From Furcasterigmium furcatum (taxonomy: Eukaryota; Ascomycota; Sordariomycetes; Glomerellales; Plectosphaerellaceae), in assembly GCA_001599815.1 (NCBI GenBank), contig BCIA01000005.1, positions 2,087,088 to 2,151,087 on the forward strand: a DNA stretch of 64,000 nt, read 5' to 3'. Every line of letters begins with the position of its first letter. Within the stretch, counting starts at the first letter, position 1. The notes under the pieces are model-generated. The model saw nothing but the letters and a program-made list of their open reading frames with translations, was not told the origin of the DNA and did no database searches. The position numbers and the translations under genes were made by a program. Shown here piece by piece: positions 23,485 to 33,495 of this stretch.

Positions 23485-23737
23485 TAATGGTCTGCCTGAT
23501 CGAAATAGAGTTTATGTCAATGCCTAAAGTTCTTGGAGTTGTTCTGAACGTGACTCTATCTGTGCCTGCTCTTTGTTGCTGGTGGTGTTGCTGGTGGTGG
23601 TGTTGGCCAAATTTGGAGTCGCCTCTTCTAGTCAGTAGCCGTCGTACGTAGTCGACCACCATCTCGGTGCTCTCGGCCGGCTGAAACGGTTGCCTGGTCT
23701 TGCCCATCTAAGACACGTTGGCCATTTCTGGGGTCAG

Positions 23738-23744
23738 TATAAAG
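23738..23744 (+). promoter_or_regulatory. TATA box of the 151-residue membrane-protein gene
   Basis: TATAAAG, 82 bases before the ATG at 23820. The leader between them ends in a CA-rich stretch (ATCATCGTCAAACATG), a usual fungal start context. Confidence 0.5.
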
Positions 23745-23819
23745 CCCAAGAAGCGACGTCGGGTCTATCCTTCTAGATCGGCAGACTCAATTCACAACCT
23801 CATCACATCATCGTCAAAC

Positions 23820-24275
23820 ATGACATCCAAACCATCGCCACCACTAAAGCCCCAACCGGCACCCAAGTCGCGACAGCGGCGCGCAGACGACTTTGTCAAG
23901 CGGTCCATCTGGGCCGTGGGCTCCTGGCTCGTCATTGGCGCCATCGCTTACGGCGACTGGATCACTGCACGCGGCAACGAGCGCATAGCACGATGCGTGG
24001 TCCCCTGGCTCGCGGTGCTCCATGTGCTGATGCTCATGGCGTCGAGGCCTCCCGCCAAGGAAGTATGGCCGGGGAGAGTCAACGGCTACACGAACGCGGC
24101 CTTTATCGGTCTCAGCGCTGGGATATGTTACGCGCTGTTCACGGCGGGTTGGGGAAACGGGTATCGGCGTCTGTGGTGCTCGCTCGCGGGGACGTATCTG
24201 GGAATGGCGGTCGAGCGGGCCACGGGTGTTTGTGGGAATATGTCTCTGCGCCTGGCGAGGAGCAGCGCATCATAG
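23820..24275 (+). CDS. Small multi-span membrane protein, unknown function
   Basis: A single exon of 151 residues. The N-terminus is Pro/Lys-rich and cytosolic-looking (MTSKPSPPLKPQPAPKSRQR). About four hydrophobic segments follow, including SIWAVGSWLVIGAIAYGDWI, CVVPWLAVLHVLMLMA, AAFIGLSAGICYALFTAGW and LWCSLAGTYLGMAVE. No signal peptide, catalytic motif or named domain is visible. The frame is open for 34 codons upstream, but the TATA box at 23738 and the CA-rich leader place the start at 23820. I do not recognise the family; it may be lineage-specific. Confidence 0.6.
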   Translation: MTSKPSPPLKPQPAPKSRQRRADDFVKRSIWAVGSWLVIGAIAYGDWITARGNERIARCVVPWLAVLHVLMLMASRPPAKEVWPGRVNGYTNAAFIGLSAGICYALFTAGWGNGYRRLWCSLAGTYLGMAVERATGVCGNMSLRLARSSAS

Positions 24276-24864
24276 GGATGGTTTTGGTGAGGGCGGAGGA
24301 AGTGAATCCATGATGGGTTGACTTATGGGGAAATTGACAACGAAGGCGACGATAAGAGAGGCCGGAGCTGAAGGCTGCAGAAAAGCCAAGGAACGGTGGT
24401 GGGGGGACCAGTGACGACAGGCGCCGAGAGGCCTCTGGTGCGACGGGACAGAGAGACGGTTACGTGGTGCTGGATATAAGTATGTGAGGCGAGAAGAAAA
24501 TAGAAACAGCGACACCATTGGATCCTGACGGACATCTCGAGTCTACCACCTAATTATCTCACACCCGAAACCCCCGCGGTGCTTTTTAGTTCGTTGGAGG
24601 CAGTCGCGAGGGACTCCAGCAGCAAGCCAGTGTCGCACTAAAATCAAACGACGCTGCCCGAGGCAGCCGCTACCCAAACGAAATGTCCCTTCCCATTCGG
24701 GAGCGTGTCAAAAGCAAGCTGGAGAAGCGCAAAAGCGTCCGCGTCTCCCCTCACCTGCTCACACGACACGTCCCCTCAGTCATCGCCTCCCATCTCACCT
24801 CCCCAGGTCGACCCCTGCGCGTAGAAGCCTCCTCAATCCGTACGGATCAACTCACCCATCCATC
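24276..24864. other. Leader of the phospholipase C gene with an upstream ORF
   Basis: Holds the promoter and leader of the phospholipase gene. A 61-codon ATG frame (24683-24868) starts MSLPIRERVKSKLEKRKS and its TGA overlaps the phospholipase ATG by the four bases ATGA. It may be a regulatory upstream ORF or an unrecognised first exon. Confidence 0.5.
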
Positions 24865-26900
24865 ATGACTTCCACTGAGGCCGCTGACACCTCACCTCCG
24901 CCCCAAGTTGGCGGTGGAGCCAGCGAGTCCCATCGGGCCGTGACCACGCTGAACGACTCTGTCCTGCTGCACCTGACCAAGATATTCCAGGCCTATGCCA
25001 ACAAGGAGGACGGAAAATGGCACAAGGAGGAAATCAAGAAGTTCCTCGAGACCGTCCAGGGCGACACAAACGGCGCCGATGACCTGCCCAAGGACCTGGC
25101 CATCGCTTCCAAGACAGAGCTCGATCACCATGGCTTCATCTCCTACATGACGTCGCCCGCCTCGGCGGTTAGTGCGCCGCCCAAGGAACAAGACCTCACA
25201 TGGCCCCTGCACAGCTACTTCATCAGCTCCAGCCATAACACCTACCTCACTGGCAACCAGCTGTCCAGCGAATCCAGCGTTGACGCTTACGAGAATGTTC
25301 TGCGTCGGGGCTGCCGATGCATCGAGATTGACGTATGGGATGGCGATGACGACTCCGACGGCGAGTCTATCAGCTCCATCAGCTCCGACGAGGCTGGCAC
25401 CGCCGACAAGACCGACAAGAAGAAAGTGAGCAAACTGCAACGGCTGAAGAACAAACTCCCAAACCCTCTGGCCAAGGGCCTGCGGCGCATGTCTTCCACT
25501 GGCCCTTCCGCGGTCGCCCCTTCTCACCCCCCGCACGCTCATCCTACTACTACGCACCACCATCAGCCAGCGCATCCCACCGAGGCCAAGGCCCCGCTGG
25601 AAAAGCTCGTCACGCCTCCGAAGGTTGCCGTTGTCGAGCCCCGGGTCCTTCATGGATACACTCTCACGAAAGACGTCTCCTTCCGAGACGTGTGCGCCAC
25701 AGTTCGCGAGTACAGTTTCCACGCTACGGACACGCCCCTGATCGTCAGTCTCGAGGTTCACTGCAGCCCCGAGCAGCAAGCCCTCATGGTGCAGATTATG
25801 GAGGAGACGTGGAAGGGGCTACTCGTCCCGATTCCTGACACCGATCCCGTCGAGCTGCCTCCGCCAGATAAGCTCAGGAAGAAAATTCTTGTCAAAGTCA
25901 AGTACGCGCCGCCCACTGCGTCACCCAATGGCAACGGCGAGGCAACCGATGATGATGAACGGGTGCCGTCGGATGCCAAACAAGTGAAGACATCCAAGAT
26001 CACACAGGGCCTGAGCAAACTGGGCATCTACACCCGCGGCGTCTCGTTCAAGAGCTTCGAGCAGCCCGAGGCCACCATGCCCACGCACATCTTCTCACTT
26101 TCCGAGCAGAAGGTCATCGATGTTCATGAGGAGTACAGCAAGGAATTGTTCGAACACAACAAGAACTACATGATGAGGGCCTATCCGTCTGGCTTCCGCA
26201 TCAGGTCATCCAACCTTGACCCGGCCCCGTTCTGGCGGAAGGGCATTCAGGTCGTGGCCCTGAACTGGCAAAGATGGGATGAGGGAATGATGCTGAACGA
26301 GGGCATGTTCGCGGGGACTCACGGTTACGTCCTCAAGCCAGAAGGTGAGTCGTATGACACTCTGAAGTCGAGCCTTATTCTGACGATTCATTCACAGGCT
26401 ATCGGGGTAACAGGACGGGCGTCGCCGCTAAGACAGAGACCTCGCCCACGGCCCAGGTCAGCCGCAAGACGCTCGACATACAAATCGATGTTCTTGCAGC
26501 TCAGGGCATACCCCTTCCACCGGGAGATACGGATCCCAAGGGCTTCAAGCCGTATCTCAAAGTGGAACTTCACATCGAGGGCCCCGATGAGCAGATTACG
26601 GCTGACGGTCAGGAAAAGGAAGGCGAGTATAAGGAGAGGACAAAGACGGGCAAGGGACAAAACCCCGACTTCAAGGGCGAGTCGATCAAGTTTCGCGGTA
26701 TCACGGGCGTGGTGGCGGAGCTGGGATTCGTCAGGTTTACTGTCCGTGACGACGAGCTTGGGCACGACGACCTCGCCGCTTGGGCGTGCGTGAGGCTTGA
26801 TCGCCTGCGGAGTGGATATCGGTTTATCCACCTCAGCAACTGTGATGGGCGGATGACCGATGGAGTTGTCCTGGTGAAGGTGAGCAAGGTTTTGAAGTAA
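24865..26900 (+). CDS. plc1: Phosphoinositide-specific phospholipase C (delta type)
   Basis: Two exons (24865-26344 and 26398-26900) give 660 residues. An EF-hand-like N-terminal region (about 30-105) precedes the X box: SYFISSSHNTYLTGNQL (117-133) carries the first catalytic His, and CIEIDVWDGD carries the metal-binding acids. A basic, Ser- and His-rich linker (about 165-260) follows, then HGYTLTKDVSFRDVC and PLIVSLEVHCS. The Y box has KNYMMRAYPSGFRIRSSN and GIQVVALNWQRWDEGM. A C2 domain begins LDIQIDVLAAQGIPL, encoded by exon 2. The enzyme should hydrolyse PtdIns(4,5)P2 to diacylglycerol and inositol trisphosphate at the membrane under Ca2+ control. There is no PH domain, as is usual in many filamentous fungal PLCs. 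The exact N-terminus is uncertain because of the overlapping upstream frame. Confidence 0.92.
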
Positions 26901-27722
26901 TGCTGGGCAGATGCAGGGTCCTTGCCGGGCTTGGCGATGGGCGGCCACTCCTTGACCGCTGTGGGTCGCTTATGACGACATGCCGTGGTCTCGTCGTCAC
27001 AACCACTTCGATATCAGCCTGTAATGTTTACAGTCTACAAATCCACAGAGGTGAACATTGCCGTGTTCAATATCAGATGATGGCATCCAGGGATCTTTGA
27101 GCCAGCGAAGTCACAAAGCTTCATCCTGGTTTCGGCGTCAGGGACGAGGACTAGGTGTCTCTCAGGCTAGACACGCCCGTTTCCCGCCGTCTCTTTTTAC
27201 TGATCAAGCTCTGCCAAGTAAACGTCAGAGACCTGCCATATTGTGACGGCTCTTGGCTTCCTTCCAGATGTTCCCCAGGGTCTTCCAGAAAGCCGATTAA
27301 ACACCGAAGACGAGATGACACGCCTTAACCCCGTGGCGGAGTGTTACCTCGCATGCTACCCCTTAGTGAACACTGACAACCCAGATCTGCCGTCGTCGTC
27401 GTCACCCATGTCGTAACCCATCCTCCACATTTTTTTCCGATGGCATGTCTGTTTGTCGCCAATGGATGGTGGTCCACACCGAAGGTTGATAACGAGCCCG
27501 CCGGCTCACCTTATGAGCCCACCTTTTTGCCTGTCGATCCTGACATATGACATCGCCGCCTCGCCCGTGTATGGTGATCTCTTGCCAAAGGGAACTCTTG
27601 TCTTCTATATTAAGAGTGACACTGAAGCCACTTCCATCTGCTTGCACCTCTAGACCATCATCAGACAACTCCTCAAATACACCACAACATTCAAACTCGC
27701 CTACCACACACCATCCTTCACA
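26901..27722. other. Spacer and promoter before the small disordered-protein gene
   Basis: No gene is visible. The right end has an AT-rich TATATTAAG element near 27606 and a CA-rich leader into the ATG at 27723, as in other fungal promoters here. Confidence 0.45.
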
Positions 27723-28259
27723 ATGGCCTCTGAAAACGTGCGTCCCATCACTCCTCCTAGGCCTTCCGGAAGCTAACCCCTCCAGCCTCACCACTCTTCC
27801 CTCCACGGCGCCGATTCTCTCTCCTACGGCGAGAACCAGCCCCGCCAAACCCCCTCCTCCTCCTCGGGCCTACACACCTACGAGCAGCGCGTCGAAGCCT
27901 CCGGCCTCGGCGGCGACCGCTACCGCTCCGGCGCCGAGCACCCCACCCAGCGCGCCGCCCACGAAACCCTCTCCGCCCCGGGCGCGGACGGCTCTAAGCG
28001 CACGAACCCCGACGGGACGTTCCGCACGCCGCAGAAGGACAGGCCGGCAGCCGGCCGCCGCCGGGGGACCTCCTCCGCCTCGAGTAGCGACGAGGAGGGG
28101 CGCGCAGCGGGCGCCTCGACCGGCTTGGGCGCCCAGAAGCAGTCCGGCGGCGACAGCAAGACGGGGAAGATGATGGAGAAGCTCGGCAAGACGCTGCACA
28201 GCGAGAAGCTGGCGCAAAAGGGGGAGGTGAAGCGGGAGAAGGCCGCGGGCGCGCACTGA
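27723..28259 (+). CDS. Small hydrophilic disordered protein, possibly stress-related
   Basis: Two exons (27723-27737 and 27786-28259): a 15-base first exon coding MASEN, then a 48-base intron with a GCTAAC branch site. The product has 162 residues and is almost wholly hydrophilic, rich in Ser, Gly, Arg, His and Glu, with no Cys or membrane segment. It contains GLHTYEQRVEASGLGGDRYR, GTFRTPQKDRPA and an acidic Ser patch SSASSSDEEGR. The C-terminal Lys-rich helix GKMMEKLGKTLHSEKLAQKG vaguely recalls CsbD or conidiation/stress proteins of fungi. I do not claim that family. The frame is chosen because it continues cleanly from the first exon to a stop and reads as a coherent, charged protein; the two other frames give Pro/Arg-rich shadows. 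Confidence 0.6.
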
Positions 28260-28777
28260 TACCCCTTACGAAGCGCTTGTTTTGGAAAAGAAGGAACTGT
28301 AATGTTTGGACATAATGCGGTGGTCACGTCGGTTAATACCTATGCGTTGTGAAGTTGATAAAAAGCTTGATTTTCTGTCACCGAAACGCAGACACTCAGC
28401 TGCAAGGCGTTGTTGGCCTATTCCTATCGCTTTCCTTCAATCAGTGATTCGTTCTCATGCCCATTCCTTCAGGCAATATTGCTCTCCCAGGCATCATAAA
28501 TACGTTGGTCAGTATGGTTGGGCCATTCCCCTGAGACGTGAGTCTGCATGTCTAGTCTTCCGCGGGGATTCGGACGATGTGCTGTTGGATATAGCCGCAG
28601 ATCCATGGTGCCTTTCCCAAACGACCTCGGGAGTGTTCAGTCGTTGCCACTGGTCAGTCCAGGCAGATCCATCCAGCTCTTGTGAAACAGCGGCGCCGGT
28701 GCGCTAACAAGGAGACGCCGCTTGTCCATGTACATGCACTAGAGGACGGTACAATCCAACTTCGAGGAAGACGGCTC
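28260..28777. other. Spacer between convergent genes
   Basis: Lies between the ends of the small disordered-protein gene (+) and leu2 (-). It should hold both 3' untranslated regions. No gene is visible. Confidence 0.5.
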
Positions 28778-30074
28778 CTACTGGAAGCGGCTGATCAGCT
28801 CCTTCGTCACGGCGTCTCCAACCTCGGTCGTGGTAGCCGAGCCGGAGAGGTCCTTGGTGCGCAGGCCGTTGTCAAGGACCGTCTTGACGGCATCCTCGAC
28901 CGCCTTGGCCTCCTTGGGCAGGTTGAGGGAGTAGCGGAGCATCATGGCCACCGACAGGATGGTGCCGATGGGGTTGACGATGCCCTGTCCGGAGATATCG
29001 GGGGCGGATCCTGCGTTCGATTAGCTTCAGATGCCCCGGCAGGAACGGCGTGTGATATCAGGGGCAGCTTACCGTGGATGGGCTCGTAGATGCCGTTGCA
29101 CTTGCCCTTTCCGTCGGGGATGCCGCTCAGGCTCGCGCTGGGGAGGAGGCCGATGCTGCCGGGGATGACGCTGGCCTCGTCGGAGATGATGTCGCCGAAC
29201 AGGTTGCTCGTGACGACGACGCCGTTCAGGCCGCGCGGGTTCTTGACCAGGATCATGGCCGCCGAGTCGATCAGCTGGTGCTCGATCTGCAGGCTGGGGA
29301 ACTCCTTCTGGAAGACCTCGGTGACGACCTTCCTCCACAGGCGGGACGTGGCCAGGACGTTGGCCTTGTCCAGACTCCACACCTTCTTGTCGCCCCTGGC
29401 GAGGGCGAGGTAGCCGGCGAGGCGGGCGATGCGCTCGATCTCCTCGCGCGAGTACGGCTCCGTGTCCATGGCCTTGCCGCTGCCGTCGTCCTCCTGGCGC
29501 TCGCCAAAGTAGATGCCGCCCGTGAGCTCACGGACGAATACGATATCGGTGCCGCGGCACACCTCGGCCTTGAGGGGGGAGAAGTCGACGAGGGATTCCG
29601 AGGCGAAGTTGCAGGGGCGCAGGTTTCCGTAGGCGCCGAGCTCCTTGCGGAGCTTCAGGAGGCCTTGTTCGGGGCGGACGGCGCCGGTGCCCCATTTCGG
29701 GCCTCCGATCGCGCCGAGGAGGATGGCAGAGGCGGCCTTGGCCGCGTTGAGGGCCTCGTCGGTGAGGGGAGAGCCGGTGGCATCGATGGAGGCCTGGATT
29801 GTGCCGTTAGTCAGCCTGTGACGCGGAGCGTGTGGACATGGAAAGCCATTGGAGTACTTACGCCACCGAGGAGGTGCTCCTGGAGGTTGAACTTGACGCC
29901 GGCGCCGCTGTGCTCTTCGATTGCCTTCAGGACCTGCGGGGAGCATGTCAGTAACTTCCATAACAAGGCGTCGCGGGTGGTAATCCACGGGAAGCATACC
30001 TTGATAGCCTCGGACACAACCTCCGGGCCGCAATGGTCACCGGCAAACACCACGATGTCATGAGTCGTCGCCAT
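28778..30074 (-). CDS. leu2: 3-isopropylmalate dehydrogenase
   Basis: Four exons (30074-30000, 29933-29862, 29793-29073, 29010-28778) with 62-68 base introns give 366 residues, the usual length. Seen in order: VVFAGDHCGPEV at the N-terminus, LLGAIGGPKWGTG, YGNLRPCN, FVRELTGGIYFGER, the metal- and substrate-binding stretch DSAAMILVKNPRGLNGVVV followed by SNLFGDIISDEAS, and NGIYEPIHGSAPDISGQG across the last splice junction. The enzyme oxidises and decarboxylates 3-isopropylmalate to 2-oxoisocaproate, the third step of leucine synthesis, using NAD+. No mitochondrial presequence is seen, so a cytosolic location is likely. A CCG-N4-CGG site upstream could bind a Leu3-type activator. Confidence 0.95.
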
Positions 30075-30328
30075 CTTTGTTTCTTCTCGAATGTTGCTCT
30101 TCAGCCGGTTCTCGAACGTAGGGAGTAGATTGAGTGGTTGACCTCAAGTGGATGTCAAATGTGAATGACCGGATGTCCTTTAAGTACAAAAAGGAGAACC
30201 GTGGAATTGGAATGGGACGAGTTTGAAAAGCAGGAGAAGAAAAGAGACAAAGTCGCGGTCGAAGTCGGCTGAGATCGCTTTGGCCCAATAATTTGCCCCG
30301 CGTCGCTCGTTCGGAGCTACCCCGCGTT

Positions 30329-30338
30329 CCGAGACCGG
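30329..30338. promoter_or_regulatory. Possible Leu3-type operator of leu2
   Basis: CCGAGACCGG fits CCG-N4-CGG, the spacing bound by the Zn2Cys6 activator Leu3, and lies 255 bases upstream of the leu2 start codon. Only six bases are fixed, so a chance match is possible. Confidence 0.35.
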
Positions 30339-30925
30339 AGCTGAAGCTTGGAGACTCGACTTCCCCAAGACGACCCAAGCATACAGGCCTATCAATCGCG
30401 AAAGCGGCAAGCACCAGAGCCTGATAGTGCAGTATCAGCCTCCCATCCATCCCGCAACTTCCTCCAATCCGGCCACTCTCGGTTGATCGAAGAGCGAGGT
30501 ACACTCGGCTCATGCCTACAACCTCAGATAGCCGTCTGGAACTGAGATCCGATACGCAGTGTACATACGTACCTGGATAGGATGTTCTCTCGCCTCACGA
30601 AGGGTCCTCCAGCTCGAGTCTACCTTTCAGGGGTCACCCCTATCCCCAACTCACATCATGACGCCCTGTCGAGGAACACATATCGTCAGTGAGGCAGGAT
30701 CACCGGAGAGACATCATGAACATAGAAGATTTCTCTTGTGGCTCCAACGGCCTCTGCCGCTCACGCCCAGTATGCTACACCCATCCCGTGATTCTCGGGT
30801 ATCATATGTGTTTATCCTCCCCCATCCATTGCTCATGCTTCTTCCAGCTGCTCAAACAGCGGTTTTTTGTTGTACGCGGCCTGCCCCATATTATGCTGTA
30901 ATTCACGTCCCATCAATCATCATCA

Positions 30926-33495
30926 TCATCTAAATGACTTGAACGACTTGTGTGCCAGGGGCGAATTCCCAACAGCCCCCGGGGCACCCCTCTCTCTCAA
31001 CCGACCACCCCGCATGTTCGGCGTATTGGCACAGAAAGCGCAGATATACACGCTGGGCATCATCCGTTTCGATGGGATGTTGATGCACTGCCCATGAAGC
31101 CACATCTCGCAGGATTCACTGCGTCTTGTCAGCTCCCTATCGATATCTCACAAGAGGGAGCAACATACCATTGGACCATGAAGAGATCCGCGTCCGGGTC
31201 GTTCTCGTTCCGATGGCAAACACACCGAATCGCCCTGCCGCCCGCGTGTGTTGACGGCGTCAGAAGGCTGGCATCCGTGAACGAGGTCGGCGAGGCGGTG
31301 TTGCCAGGATACCCTGCGAACCCTCCGGATAGGAATCTCTGCGAGCGATGCGCACTTCCAGGCATCTGCGGGATACGCTTCTGGCGACTCTCCACCACCT
31401 TTCGGAGCTCGCTCGCGGCGTCTCCGCCTCCTCCGCCTCCCCCGCGACCCCCTCGGGATTCGTTCATCACCGTCTCCGCCTCGCTTTCTACGTCGTTGCC
31501 GGCCTCTCCACTGAGCCCTGTTGCGAAGGAACTGTTGCTGCGCTCGCTGATGCTACGTTGAGATGCATGGAAGAAGGATCCCGAGGGTCTTTGCGGATCG
31601 GGAAGCGCAAATGAAGTGTTGCGGCTGGGAATAATGATGGGCTCATCGTCGGTGGAGGAATCGTCATCCTCGGACTCGAAGCTCCGCTCCCTCTGGGGGA
31701 GACCTAGTGGCGGCCGCCCCTGCGCCACCGGTACTATGTTCGGGTCCTCCACGATGACAGTCGTCTCTGCACGGGCTCGTCCTGTAGAATCAATGGTGAA
31801 CTTGACCGACGTCCGAGTCCGGGGCGGAGCTGACTCGGGAATAGAGGTCAAACTAGACAACCGGTTGTGGTTCTTCAGGGGCGATGTACGACCTGAGGAT
31901 CTCGAGCTCGGCGGTCGGCTGGGTCCAGACGGCGGGCCACTCGGGATGGTGGTACTGGGTCGAATAGCCGGTGCCAATGCCGGGAGGGAGTTGCGTGCCG
32001 CATTGCGTCGGCCGCGGTTCTCGCTGAAGCTCCTTTGCAACCCTGGCCGGTTGTTGGACTTGATCGGCGAACTGGCCATGCCACGGTCCGGCAACTTGCT
32101 GGGCGCCAATTCTCTCGTGCTGTTCGAGCGGCGAACATCCCCGCGTGCTGGCGGCTTGGACAGGGCCTGGGCAACACTTTCCATGGAGAACTGTGTCATC
32201 GGGTCCGGCTGCGACAAGGGAAACCCAGCGTCCATGTTGGAAGACTGCGGCCGGCTGAATAGCAAGCCGGGGTTGACACCACCGCCAGGACTGACAATGC
32301 CAAAGGGGTCTTCAGACGGCGCCGGAAACGTGTTAGATGTCATGGATGTGGTGGCTGCCATTGTCGTCCCGCCTTGAGGGAGCGACGTCTTCGGTGCAAG
32401 CGGACGTTCCTTCTTGGAGGGCTTCGGCTGTTGTACCTGCGGCACCTGTTGATGGGTCTGCTGGCTCTGCTCGGGCATAGAGGGCTCCTGGAACATCTGC
32501 GTAGCATCGAATGAGTGCATGGTGCGGTGACCAAGTGTAGGGGTTTGCGTCGGCGTCTGGAATATGTTGTGTCCAAAGGCGGAAAAGTCCAGGTCCATGG
32601 ACCCCATATCAGCGGAGGGATCCCAGAAGTTGGCGCCTGCCGCTGCCGGCGCAGACATGGGATACCCGAACATGTCTGTTGCTGAAAAGGAAGCCATACC
32701 CGGTTGCTGCGGGGTTCCAGTCACGAAGTCTGGCTGGCCGTAGCCCTGATCATCTTGCATGGCGTCGGCGGTGAGCCTCGGCGCAAGCTTCCGCCCTCCC
32801 TTGTGGGAAGAAGGCGGGGGTGTTGCGATCTGACTCTGGGGTGCTCTATCAACTGCCTTTCCCTTCTTTGCCTTCTTGGTCGACCGTGATCCTGGGGTTG
32901 CCTTCAGGCTCGACGGGCGGTTGTCCTCCTCTTCTGAGTATGTGTCAGGGTTGTTGGCGGACCGAGGGGACGACGATAGGAGCTTTCTCGAGGGATCGAC
33001 AGGGGGCAGGTGGGATCCTGGGGAGAAATGGGTGGCATGAGACGCTATCTCAGCTGCTATCCCTTCCGCCGATAGCTGTCTCTTGTGGGCGGCGACGGCG
33101 TTGAACTGCGTCAGGGAGGAAAAGTCGGCAAAGACACCGGGGGATCCCGAGAGGTTCCCCGGAGTGGTATTAAAGACGGAGTATTCTTCGGCAAACCGGG
33201 GCGTCCAGTTGCCCGGGTCCGTGAAGTGTCCCTGTCGTTGCTTTGGGGTCTCGAAGATCGGGCTCGGGAAGGCGGCGGAGGTGGGAGTCTGTTTAGGGGT
33301 CGGCGGCTGAGCGTTTGGATCTCCAAAGCTGCTGCTGTTCGAAGCATAAGGTCAGCCGAGACATTCCACCCGAGGGAGGTTGATGGCACAAGGAGTTCCG
33401 TCCGTCCCGCAAGGGGAGCGGCCAGAGAAACTTCATTCTCGATCAAGTGGAGTGGTGGAGTTTGCTTGCCTGGAACTCTGTTGATCCCCACTCAT
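30926..33495 (-). CDS. PHD-finger protein, probable chromatin or transcription regulator
   Basis: Three exons (33495-33470, 33334-31169, 31118-30926) give 794 residues. Residues 1-700 are disordered, rich in Ser, Pro and Gln, with PTPKQTPTSAAFPSPIFETP and WTPRFAEEYSVFNTTPG near the start, a basic patch KKAKKGK, and a Gly run near 670. The C-terminal PHD finger is complete only after splicing: Cys713, 715, 731, 734, His739, Cys742, 757 and 760, including CESCEMWLHGQC and YICAFC. Such fingers read histone H3 tails or mediate protein contacts. The first intron uses a GC donor (CAG|GCAAGC); without it the frame has no start codon for more than 190 codons before an internal Met at 32760. No direct functional relative is recognised. 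Confidence 0.8.

Noticed and set aside
29074..30063. 329-codon plus-strand frame over leu2
   Set aside because: It is the antisense of leu2, whose motifs are unambiguous.
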